The notes under the pieces are model-generated. The model saw nothing but the letters and a program-made list of their open reading frames with translations, was not told the DNA's origin and searched no databases. Below, one piece after another: positions 1-4,911 of a stretch of 5,249 bases of DNA. Source of the stretch: Palsa-504 sp050010815 (lineage in GTDB: Bacteria > Actinomycetota > Actinomycetes > Streptosporangiales > Streptosporangiaceae); assembly GCA_050010815.1 (NCBI GenBank), contig JBEKKH010000580.1, forward strand, positions 1 to 5,249, written 5' to 3'. Made by a program: the position numbers and the translations under genes. Positions within the stretch are counted from its first letter, which is position 1. Every line of letters begins with the position of its first letter.

Positions 1-1
1 C

Positions 2-820
2 ACCTACTGGCAGACCGAGACCGGCGGCTTCATCGGCACCGGGCTGCCCGCCCTGAACCCGATGAAGCCGGGCAGCTGCGGCCCGGCCGCGCTCGGCATC
101 TACTTCGACATCAAGGACGAGGACGGCGAGTCGATCCCGCAGGGCAGCGGCAAGGCCGGTAACATCTGCGTCCGGAACCCGTGGCCGGGTGTCTTCGAGA
201 CGATCTGGGGTCAGCCCGAGCGGTTCGTGTCCACCTACTTCGCCAAGTACAACAAGGACCCGGACAGCAAGGACTGGCACGACTGGCCCTACTTCGCCGG
301 GGACGGCGCGGTCCAGGCCGAGGACGGTTACTACCGCATCCTGGGCCGGGTCGACGACGTGATCAACGTGGCCGGCCACCGGCTCGGCACCAAGGAGCTC
401 GAGTCGTCCGCGCTGGCGGTCGAGGAGGTCGCCGAGGCGGCCGCCGTCCCGGTCATCGACGACGTGCGCGGCCGCGTGGTCGAGATGTACATCTCGCTCA
501 AGCCCGGCATCGAGGCCAGCCCCGAGATCGAGGCCAAGGTGAAGGCGGCGATCGAGACCGACATCGGCAAGATCGCGCGGCCGAAGAACATCTGGATCGT
601 GCCCGACATGCCGAAGACCAGGTCCGGCAAGATCATGCGCCGGGTCATCGCCGCCACGTCCAACTTCGCCGACGTCGGCGACATCACGACGCTGGCCAAC
701 CCGGAGATCGTCGACCAGATCCGGCACCAGGTGCAGAACGCCAAGCACGCCCGCGGAGAGGTGCCGCGCGAGCTTACCGAGGCCGAGGAGGCAGAGATCA
801 AGTCGTTCGGCGCCGAATAG
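2..820 (+). CDS. acs: Acetyl-CoA synthetase (AMP-forming), C-terminal part, 5' end outside window
   Basis: This enzyme activates acetate to acetyl-CoA through an acetyl-adenylate in the cytoplasm. Only the last 272 residues are present, against about 650 for the family. The fragment opens with the adenylation-core motif YWQTETG (residues 2-8), then shows YFAGDGA (97-103), the hinge motif GRVDDVINVAGHRLG (115-129) and the C-terminal PKTRSGKIMRR. The catalytic lysine of that last motif is residue 210 (bases 629-631). In characterised acetyl-CoA synthetases this lysine is reversibly acetylated to switch the enzyme off, so the same control is possible here. The family usually has WWQTETG. Here the first Trp is Tyr, while the second Trp, which limits the acyl pocket to acetate, is kept. 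Acetate is therefore the likely substrate, although propionate or another short acid cannot be excluded without the N-terminal half. The tail after the lysine (TSNFADVGDITTLANPEIVDQI) follows the usual acetyl-CoA synthetase ending. A hairpin follows the stop codon. Confidence 0.9.
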   Translation, partial: TYWQTETGGFIGTGLPALNPMKPGSCGPAALGIYFDIKDEDGESIPQGSGKAGNICVRNPWPGVFETIWGQPERFVSTYFAKYNKDPDSKDWHDWPYFAGDGAVQAEDGYYRILGRVDDVINVAGHRLGTKELESSALAVEEVAEAAAVPVIDDVRGRVVEMYISLKPGIEASPEIEAKVKAAIETDIGKIARPKNIWIVPDMPKTRSGKIMRRVIAATSNFADVGDITTLANPEIVDQIRHQVQNAKHARGEVPRELTEAEEAEIKSFGAE

Positions 821-842
821 CGTCAAAGACGCTTCCGTCCGC

Positions 843-880
843 GCGTGGCGGGTCGCCTGGAGTCAGGTGGCCCGCCACGC
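843..880 (+). terminator. Hairpin after the acetyl-CoA synthetase gene, probable terminator
   Basis: A perfect 10-base stem is formed by GCGTGGCGGG (843-852) and CCCGCCACGC (871-880). A short inner stem (855-858 with 865-868, one G-T pair) lies inside the 18-base loop. It begins 22 bases after the stop codon at 820. No T-tract follows, which is common for actinomycete terminators but leaves the call unproven. It separates the synthetase gene from the CBS-BON gene. Confidence 0.6.
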
Positions 881-965
881 CAGCGTGTGGCGCGGGGCGT
901 AAGTCAGCACGGGACGGGACCTTGGCCTCTGTGGCCTCCGTGACCTCCTGCGGTGTGCTGGTGAC

Positions 966-1634
966 ATGAACGCCACAGTCAGAGATGTGATGACCACCCG
1001 CGTGGTGGCGGTCACGCAGGAAACCTCGTTCAAGGACGTGGCCGCCCTGCTCCGCCAGCACCGGGTCAGCGTTTTCCCCGTCGTCGACACGGACGGGAAG
1101 GTCATCGGCGTGCTGTCCGAGACGGACATGCTGCCCAAGGAGGCGCTGCTCGCGGGCCTGCCACCGCAGAGACCGGGGCCGGACTCCGCCGTGCAAGACC
1201 ATAACGACTTCGTCAAGGCGGTCAGTGTCACGGTCGCCAGCATGATGACCAGGGCGCCGATCACTATCACGGCCGACGAGCCCGTCACAAGCGCAGCCCG
1301 GCTCATGTACTCCTGCAAGGTCGGGAGCCTGCCGGTCGTCACCGAGAACGGCCACCTGACCGGGATCGTCAGCCGGGCCGACGTGCTGAGCGTCTACGGC
1401 AGGCCGGACGAGCAGATCAGGCAGGAAATCGCGCAGGACGTGATCGAGGCCGAGTTCGGCTGTGATCCGAGCCGCTTCACCGTCACGGTCAAGGACGGCA
1501 TCGTGACGCTCGCGGGCCACCCGGACACGGCGCCGCAAGGCCGGAACATCCTGGCCGAGGCCTGGCACATCGAAGGAGTCGTCTCGGTACGGGACCGCCT
1601 TACCTACCCGGAGGGAATCTCATCCCATGTCTAA
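966..1634 (+). CDS. CBS-CBS-BON domain protein
   Basis: A 222-residue soluble protein, probably a ligand-sensing regulator. Residues about 6-57 (VRDVMTTRVVAVTQETSFKDVAALL ... VIGVLSETDML, cut here) form one CBS domain and residues about 90-143 (ASMMTRAPITITADEPV ... GIVSRADVL) a second. Residues about 148-215 form a BON domain (VTVKDGIVTLAGHPDT, then VVSVRDRLTYP). CBS pairs usually bind adenosine nucleotides such as AMP or ATP; BON domains are thought to bind membranes or phospholipids. The chosen ATG puts the first CBS motif right at the N-terminus, as usual. No convincing Shine-Dalgarno sequence precedes it, so the message may be weakly initiated or leaderless. The end of the gene overlaps the next start by 8 bases, which suggests translational coupling. 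The architecture recurs in actinomycetes and the target is unknown. The domain call is firm; the ligand and role are inference. Confidence 0.88.
   Translation: MNATVRDVMTTRVVAVTQETSFKDVAALLRQHRVSVFPVVDTDGKVIGVLSETDMLPKEALLAGLPPQRPGPDSAVQDHNDFVKAVSVTVASMMTRAPITITADEPVTSAARLMYSCKVGSLPVVTENGHLTGIVSRADVLSVYGRPDEQIRQEIAQDVIEAEFGCDPSRFTVTVKDGIVTLAGHPDTAPQGRNILAEAWHIEGVVSVRDRLTYPEGISSHV
1610..1615 (+). promoter_or_regulatory. Ribosome binding site GGAGGG for the small membrane protein
   Basis: GGAGGG lies inside the end of the CBS-BON gene, 11 bases before the ATG at 1627 and 20 before the second ATG at 1636. The spacing decides for 1627 as the start. Ribosomes finishing the CBS-BON gene would pass directly over it. 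Confidence 0.65.
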
Positions 1635-1878
1635 CATGAACTCGGCCCTGTCCGCCTGGCAGCTGGCCCTCATGGCCGTCGTCCCGCTCACGGCGCTGAT
1701 CGCGTGGATCGTCACCATCTTCATCGTCGCCCGCGAGCCACGCCGGCCCGCGGCAGCGGCCGCCGCGACGGCTCCCCCCGTCGCCGCGCCAGTCAGCCAG
1801 TCGCTAGTCAGCCAGACGCCGGGAGCCGAGACGGCCGGGGAAAGCGAACGTCAGGTTAAGGAGCCAGTGGCCGCCTAA
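1627..1878 (+). CDS. Small single-pass membrane protein, unknown function
   Basis: An 83-residue protein not matched to a named family. Residues 13-35 (from LALMAVVPLTALIAW to IVA) form one hydrophobic membrane helix. It is followed at once by REPRR, so by the positive-inside rule the C-terminal tail should be cytoplasmic and the N-terminus outside. The tail is low-complexity Ala/Pro-rich and contains a short internal repeat (VSQS / LVSQT) encoded by the 10-base direct repeat AGTCAGCCAG at 1791-1800 and 1806-1815. The start overlaps the CBS-BON stop by 8 bases (ATGTCTAACATG) and has a GGAGGG site at 1610. The tight coupling suggests the two products work together, for example as a membrane anchor or partner for the BON/CBS protein; that is inference. 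Codon use and the RBS support a real gene. Confidence 0.72.
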   Translation: MSNMNSALSAWQLALMAVVPLTALIAWIVTIFIVAREPRRPAAAAAATAPPVAAPVSQSLVSQTPGAETAGESERQVKEPVAA

Positions 1879-1900
1879 CTCTCCGGTTTCCGGTCGGCCG

Positions 1901-1937
1901 GTCTCCCGGCGGATGGCTCGTCTCCCGGCGATGGCTC
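1901..1937. repeat. Short tandem repeat, two 18-19 base units
   Basis: GTCTCCCGGCGGATGGCTC (1901-1919) is followed directly by GTCTCCCGGCGATGGCTC (1920-1937), the same unit lacking one G. It fills most of the 60-base gap between the convergent small membrane gene and the DUF427 gene, just beyond the DUF427 stop codon. Confidence 0.75.
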
Positions 1938-1938
1938 G

Positions 1939-2742
1939 TCAGCCGGGCTCGCCCGGCTCGCCGACCTCGGTGACCAGGTCGTCGTGGCCGAAGCACAGGT
2001 AGCCGCCGATGGCGGCGGAGTCCCCCTCGGCGTGCGGGTAGGACCAGACGGCGTCGGCGAGCTTGTGGCCGTCTGCGCTGACCGACCAGTACGAGGCCGT
2101 GCCCTTGTAGGCGCACACGGTGTGCGTGTCGCTGGGTTCGAGCAGGTCCTGCCGTACGTCGTCCGCGGGCAGGTAGAAGCGGTTCGGCAGGCCGGTCTCG
2201 GACAGCAGCAGCGGCCTGCGGCTCTCGGCCAGCACCGTGTCGCCGAGCCGGACCCGGACGGGCCGGGACGAGCGGCGCACATCGACGCGGTGGTACGGGT
2301 CGCGGAGGTGGCCTTCGACGCGTTCGTCCTCGTCGTACCACTCATCCATGGCGTCCCAGTAGAAACCGGCATACCCCTGGAGCCAGTGCGACTCCGGGTT
2401 CGGCTCCGGGTACGCCCAGATCGCGTTCTCCGCGACCTGATCGCCGACGGACACGGACCAGTAGGACGCGGTGCCCTTGAACGGGCAGAAGGTGTGGTGG
2501 TCGGTGGGGTGCAACAGGTCGGCCCGGATGTCGGCCTGCGGCACGTACACCTGAGGCAGTATCCCGGTCTCGTGCAGGAGCACCGCCCGGGTGGTGTCGA
2601 ATACGGCCTGGCCGGCGAAGGTCGCCCGCACCCGGCGCGGGAATTCCTGCATCAGCAGCCGGTGCGCCGGCCCGTCGATCCGGTAGTTGACGGTCTCCGG
2701 CGCGCGGCCGGACAGCGGGCCAGGCGGAAAGGTCAGGGACAT
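1939..2742 (-). CDS. Two-domain DUF427 (NTP_transf_9) protein
   Basis: A 267-residue soluble protein with two copies of the DUF427 domain, at about residues 36-141 and 160-260. Each copy carries the family signature: FCPFKGTASYWSV near residue 85 and VCAYKGTASYWSV near 209. Each also has a preceding segment of the type LLHETGILPQVYVP / LLLSETGLPNRFYLP and a following Trp-(Ala/Ser)-Tyr-Pro motif. The family adopts a small beta-rich fold; despite the database name, no enzyme activity is established. Tandem versions of this length are common in actinomycetes. The start is set at the ATG at 2742, because GAGGAG lies 6 bases upstream; an in-frame ATG six codons earlier has that same site inside its own codons and is unlikely. 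The protein ends in Gly-Glu-Pro repeats. It stands 248 bases from the upstream SixA gene and probably has its own promoter. Its function is unknown. Confidence 0.88.
   Translation of the reverse strand: MSLTFPPGPLSGRAPETVNYRIDGPAHRLLMQEFPRRVRATFAGQAVFDTTRAVLLHETGILPQVYVPQADIRADLLHPTDHHTFCPFKGTASYWSVSVGDQVAENAIWAYPEPNPESHWLQGYAGFYWDAMDEWYDEDERVEGHLRDPYHRVDVRRSSRPVRVRLGDTVLAESRRPLLLSETGLPNRFYLPADDVRQDLLEPSDTHTVCAYKGTASYWSVSADGHKLADAVWSYPHAEGDSAAIGGYLCFGHDDLVTEVGEPGEPG
1941..1958 (-). terminator. Hairpin at the end of the DUF427 gene, possible terminator
   Basis: AGCCGGG (1941-1947) and CCCGGCT (1952-1958) form a perfect 7-base stem around the 4-base loop CTCG. It covers the last codons of the DUF427 gene and touches its stop codon. 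Since the neighbouring plus-strand gene converges here, it could serve both directions. There is no T-tract, and the Gly-Glu-Pro repeat of the protein end may alone explain the symmetry. Confidence 0.35.
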
Positions 2743-2748
2743 CGTGCT

Positions 2749-2754
2749 CTCCTC
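2749..2754 (-). promoter_or_regulatory. Ribosome binding site GAGGAG of the DUF427 gene
   Basis: Read on the minus strand, GAGGAG is followed by AGCACG and then ATG. The 6-base spacing is close to ideal, and this decides for the start at 2742 rather than the in-frame ATG at 2760. Confidence 0.75.
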
Positions 2755-2854
2755 ACACATTTGACGACGCCCGTACTAACCGGCGCGGGCCACCTCATCA
2801 TTCCGTCCCTCCGCGCCCACCCTCGCTCTCCAGCGAAAACCCTCGTTTCGAACT

Positions 2855-2900
2855 ATTGTGGATACCTACTAACCGTATGGGGGAGGTAATGATCCACAAT
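2855..2900. repeat. Inverted repeat ATTGTGGAT / ATCCACAAT
   Basis: Perfect 9-base arms lie at 2855-2863 and 2892-2900, separated by 28 bases. A second 4-base pairing inside (ACCT 2864-2867 with AGGT 2884-2887) extends the stem past a 4-base bulge. It could be a DNA operator for the DUF427 gene or an RNA structure. On the plus strand the right half contains GGGGGAGG and two ATG codons (2889, 2899), so in RNA it would hide a ribosome binding site. Confidence 0.6.
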
Positions 2901-2990
2901 GGCGAAAAAGATACTTTTAGGTGGGGGACTTGTGACTGGGGGGAGGGTTGGGGACCGCCGACCAGGTGCGAACGTCAAGGACGCCCGGCC

Positions 2991-3539
2991 CTAGGTGGCG
3001 GTCGCGGGCGGCCACGGAGTTAACGCGGCGGGGGTGGTGAAGTCGAGGAGGCGGGCTTGGCCGGAGGTGAGGGCAGGCCAGTCGCCGGCGAACTCAAGGA
3101 CGGCCACGGCGGCGGTGGGGAACCTGAGGGTCGGCGGCGGGGGTGCGTCGTCCCCCGCGGACTGTTCGGCCAGGCTGGCGGCCAGCTCGGAAATGGCTGG
3201 ATTGTGCCCGATCAGCAGCGCGGCCCGGTATGAGCTTGGCAGTTCGCGCGCCAGGTACAGCAGGCTCAGGGCACTGGCGTCATAGGCCCGCGGCTCGAAC
3301 GTCACCGACGGCGATCCGCCGAGTTCCGGCGCCATCAGCTCCCAGGTCTGCCGCGTCCGGCGCGCGGTCGAGCACACCACGACGTCCGGCTGGTAGCCGT
3401 GCTCACGCAGCCAGCGGCCGACGGCCGGAGCGTCTCGCCGCCCGCGCTTGGCCAGCGGCCGGGAATGGTCAGAGACGTCCGGCCAGTCCGATTTAGCGTG
3501 CCGCAGCAGCATCAGCCGCCGCGTCGTGTCACTGACCAC
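2991..3539 (-). CDS. SixA-like phosphohistidine phosphatase (histidine phosphatase superfamily)
   Basis: A 182-residue cytoplasmic phosphatase of the histidine phosphatase superfamily. The family signature LMLLRHAKSDWP gives the catalytic Arg13-His14, with Arg63 (STARRTRQTWE), Glu82 and the second His112 (IGHNPAISELA) completing the usual pocket. The RHAKS form, the early PLAKRGRRDAP and the length near 160-180 residues fit the SixA branch, whose E. coli founder removes phosphate from histidine of phosphotransfer proteins; the substrate here is unknown. The start is uncertain. I chose GTG at 3539 (VVSDTTRRLMLLRH) from family N-termini, but no clear Shine-Dalgarno sequence precedes it, and the frame stays open upstream across a tandem repeat. 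It lies 88 bases downstream of the unknown gene at 3628-4230 on the same strand and is probably co-transcribed with it. The tail is Pro/Ala/Thr-rich. Confidence 0.87.
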   Translation of the reverse strand: MVSDTTRRLMLLRHAKSDWPDVSDHSRPLAKRGRRDAPAVGRWLREHGYQPDVVVCSTARRTRQTWELMAPELGGSPSVTFEPRAYDASALSLLYLARELPSSYRAALLIGHNPAISELAASLAEQSAGDDAPPPPTLRFPTAAVAVLEFAGDWPALTSGQARLLDFTTPAALTPWPPATAT

Positions 3540-3579
3540 GAGGCCAGCTTGCCATGCCCCGAACCCGCGCTGCACCCGG

Positions 3580-3640
3580 CCGGCCACACCCGTCCGCGCT
3601 ACACCCAGCCGGCCACAGCCGTCCGGGCTACAGCCACCCA
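3580..3640. repeat. Imperfect tandem repeat, about 29-base unit
   Basis: A unit starting CCGGCCACACCCGTCCG at 3580 is repeated from 3609 as CCGGCCACAGCCGTCCG and ends at 3640 with a 4-base insertion. The aligned parts differ only by C-to-G changes. A weaker relative (CCCGCGCTGCACCCGG) sits just to the left at 3565-3580. The repeat covers the last codons and stop of the 3628-4230 gene and most of the spacer before the sixA-like gene. Confidence 0.65.
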
Positions 3641-4230
3641 GCCCGGATGCTGACGGGCTCGGCCGCGACGGACCCCGCCGGCCCGGCGCTGGCGTGTGCG
3701 CTGGCGTTGGCGCCGGCCAGGACCTCGTCGCGGGGCGGCCGGCCGAGCTGGCCGGCCCGCACCCGCTCGAGCAGCCTGCGGGTCGCGTCCACGATCTCCG
3801 GCGCGACGGCGCGCAGGCTGTCCGCGTCGTCCGGGCCGAGCACATCCGCCAGGAACCCGGCCGCGGCCACCAGCTCCGCCAGGTCCGCGAGCTTGCCGCC
3901 CAGCCAGCCCAGCGGGTCCGCGGACAGTTCCCTGACGAAGACCCGGCTGGTGGGCTCCCAGCCACTGAACACCGGATGATGATGGGTCCGGTCGAAGCTG
4001 CCCGGCCGGCCCGTGACCGACTCAAGGAAGTCAGCGCGCCAGAGCGGCTGGCCGACCTCGATCGGCTGCGCCGAGTAGATCGATCCCCTGAGCGCACCCC
4101 GCTCGAGGAGCCTGAGCTCGAGCCGGACGCCGTGCTCGGCGCCCTCCTGCCCCTGGCCCGGTGCCGGGTCGACGAAGTACAGATCGCCTACCACCACGCC
4201 GACTCGCTCGAATCCGAAGGCGTAGAGCAT
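3628..4230 (-). CDS. Conserved-looking protein of unknown function
   Basis: A 200-residue protein that I cannot assign to a named family, though its N-terminal two thirds have the look of a conserved actinomycete protein. Residues 1-60 are rich in beta-type segments (YAFGFERVGVVVGDLYFVD, then VRLELRLLERG). A striking FDRTHHHPVFSGWEP stretch follows at about 79-93, with three adjacent histidines (83-85) that could bind metal or be catalytic. Helices around 105-160 (WLGGKLADLAELVAAAG, IVDATRRLLERVRAGQL) follow, and the last 35 residues are low-complexity Ala/Ser. No signal peptide or membrane segment is visible. The ATG at 4230 has AGGGG 9 bases upstream. The gene lies 41 bases after the MaoC-like gene and 88 bases before the sixA-like gene on the same strand, so an operon is likely. 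Confidence 0.8.
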   Translation of the reverse strand: MLYAFGFERVGVVVGDLYFVDPAPGQGQEGAEHGVRLELRLLERGALRGSIYSAQPIEVGQPLWRADFLESVTGRPGSFDRTHHHPVFSGWEPTSRVFVRELSADPLGWLGGKLADLAELVAAAGFLADVLGPDDADSLRAVAPEIVDATRRLLERVRAGQLGRPPRDEVLAGANASAHASAGPAGSVAAEPVSIRAGWL

Positions 4231-4239
4231 CGGAGATGT

Positions 4240-4244
4240 CCCCT
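4240..4244 (-). promoter_or_regulatory. Ribosome binding site AGGGG of the unknown-function gene
   Basis: On the minus strand AGGGG (within GGAAAGGGGACA) lies 9 bases before the ATG at 4230, supporting that start. It sits in the 41-base gap after the MaoC-like gene. Confidence 0.6.
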
Positions 4245-4271
4245 TTCCTGGCTGACGTCGGCCTCGTCCTA

Positions 4272-4673
4272 CTATCTCCCGGCGGACCGCAGGAGGCCAG
4301 GCCTGCCCAGCCGCCGTCGGCCGTCGGCCGATCTTCTGGACTCGACCACCGTGGCCCGGACACGGAGCGTGTCCCCCGGCCGGACCGGATGGGGCCAGCG
4401 GATTTCGTCGGCGCCCGCTCCGCCGAGGCTGGCCTCCGCCGAGAGGTAGTTCTCCACGAGCAGCCGCATCGTGAGAGCGGCGGTGTGCCAGCCGCTGGCG
4501 ATCAACCCGCCGAACGGCCCGAGCGCGGCGGCCCCCGGATCGACGCGAATCGGCTGTGAGTCGAACCCTTTACCGAAAATTACGATACTAGCTGCATCGA
4601 TGCTGGCAGTTCCGCACTCATGCGTGCTGCCGGGCACGTAATCCTCGAAGTATCTGAAATCACGAGAGGTCAC
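4272..4673 (-). CDS. MaoC-like (hot-dog fold) hydratase, short and with altered catalytic residue; possibly decaying
   Basis: A 133-residue member of the MaoC / (R)-enoyl-CoA hydratase group. Family features are RYFEDYVPG at 7-15, FGGLIASGWHTAALTMRL at 54-71 and IRWPHPVRPGDTLRVRATVVE at 91-111. Active members have an Asp with a His five residues later, typically FDPQPFHxD. Here the Asp is kept (Asp38 in FDSQPIRVD) but the His position is Arg43. Its codon CGC is one base change from CAC. After residue 111 the sequence stops resembling the family and ends at 133, whereas relatives are about 145-160 long and finish with two more strands; neither other frame restores this ending. The GTG start is the only one available and lacks a clear Shine-Dalgarno sequence. 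The first half has lower GC than its neighbours. It may be a pseudogene, a 3'-deleted gene or a non-catalytic binding protein. Confidence 0.72.
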   Translation of the reverse strand: MTSRDFRYFEDYVPGSTHECGTASIDAASIVIFGKGFDSQPIRVDPGAAALGPFGGLIASGWHTAALTMRLLVENYLSAEASLGGAGADEIRWPHPVRPGDTLRVRATVVESRRSADGRRRLGRPGLLRSAGR

Positions 4674-4738
4674 ACCGGGCAGTATTTCAGGACCGGCGGG
4701 CTATCTGCCTGGAGATCACAGATGAGTTACAGAAATAC
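4654..4738. repeat. Overlapping inverted repeats around the MaoC-like start codon
   Basis: CTGAAAT (4654-4660) is the reverse complement of ATTTCAG (4684-4690), and GTATTTC (4682-4688), which overlaps it, is the reverse complement of GAAATAC (4732-4738). The shared middle element can pair with only one partner at a time. The first pairing loops out the GTG start codon at 4673. A further ATCTG / CAGAT pair (4703-4707, 4719-4723) lies inside the second loop. Confidence 0.5.
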
Positions 4739-4911
4739 CTCGATTTGCCTGCGAGGCTCCGATCGTTGATGCCATGCTGCCGCAGACAGCACAGACCACC
4801 GAGAGCGGAAAAAAGCCTCATCGGTTGCGGAAAGTAACCTGACCAGGCTCGTCGACAGGATCCAGCACTGGTTCCCGGGTAGGCGGGCGCGGAAACAAGT
4901 TGGGGAGTTCT
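4674..4911. other. Divergent spacer between MaoC-like and LysM genes
   Basis: This 238-base spacer must carry the promoters of two genes transcribed away from each other. Bases 4561-4860 are about 54% GC by hand count, clearly below the flanking genes. I saw no tRNA and no confident -35/-10 pair. In actinomycetes, genes for LysM or resuscitation-factor cell-wall enzymes are often preceded by a c-di-AMP riboswitch; I looked for its conserved GGGGTGAATC-like core and did not find it. Confidence 0.5.
4902..4907 (+). promoter_or_regulatory. Ribosome binding site GGGGAG of the LysM gene
   Basis: GGGGAG lies 4 bases before the GTG at 4912, which fixes that codon as the likely start of the LysM protein. 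Confidence 0.6.

Larger units (their letters stand above)
2743..2990. other. Spacer between sixA-like and DUF427 genes, with AT-rich and G-run island
   Basis: This 248-base spacer should hold the 3' end of the SixA message and the promoter of DUF427, both on the minus strand. Bases 2821-2940 are about 49% GC by hand count, far below the coding regions. I found no convincing -35/-10 pair on either strand. What it does hold is the inverted repeat at 2855-2900, the direct repeat TACTAACCG (2774-2782 and 2867-2875), the small AT hairpin AAAAG-ATA-CTTTT (2906-2918), and plus-strand G-runs at 2879-2883, 2923-2927, 2938-2943, 2945-2947 and 2950-2953. Confidence 0.6.

Noticed and set aside
181..969. 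Plus-strand frame of 262 codons inside the acetyl-CoA synthetase gene
   Set aside because: Arg/Gly-rich out-of-frame translation of the synthetase gene.
798..1568. Minus-strand frame of 256 codons opposite the CBS-BON gene
   Set aside because: The plus-strand frame gives clear CBS and BON domains; the reverse frame has no recognisable features.
1984..2889. Plus-strand frame of 301 codons
   Set aside because: Antisense shadow of the DUF427 gene, whose duplicated signature motifs are unambiguous.
2925..2964. Further DosR-like boxes (GGGACTTGTGACTG at 2925, GGGACCGCCGACCA at 2951)
   Set aside because: Six and seven of eight fixed bases match, but such matches are common by chance in DNA this rich in G and C, and no gene on a suitable strand follows closely.
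2991..4097. A 368-codon minus-strand frame covering the sixA-like gene and running far upstream
   Set aside because: Only its last 182 codons match a family. The upstream part is Arg/Ser-rich shadow of the 3628-4230 gene in another frame.
3448..4449. Long plus-strand frame of 333 codons
   Set aside because: Antisense to three better-supported minus-strand genes, with low-complexity Pro/Arg/Ala composition and no domain.
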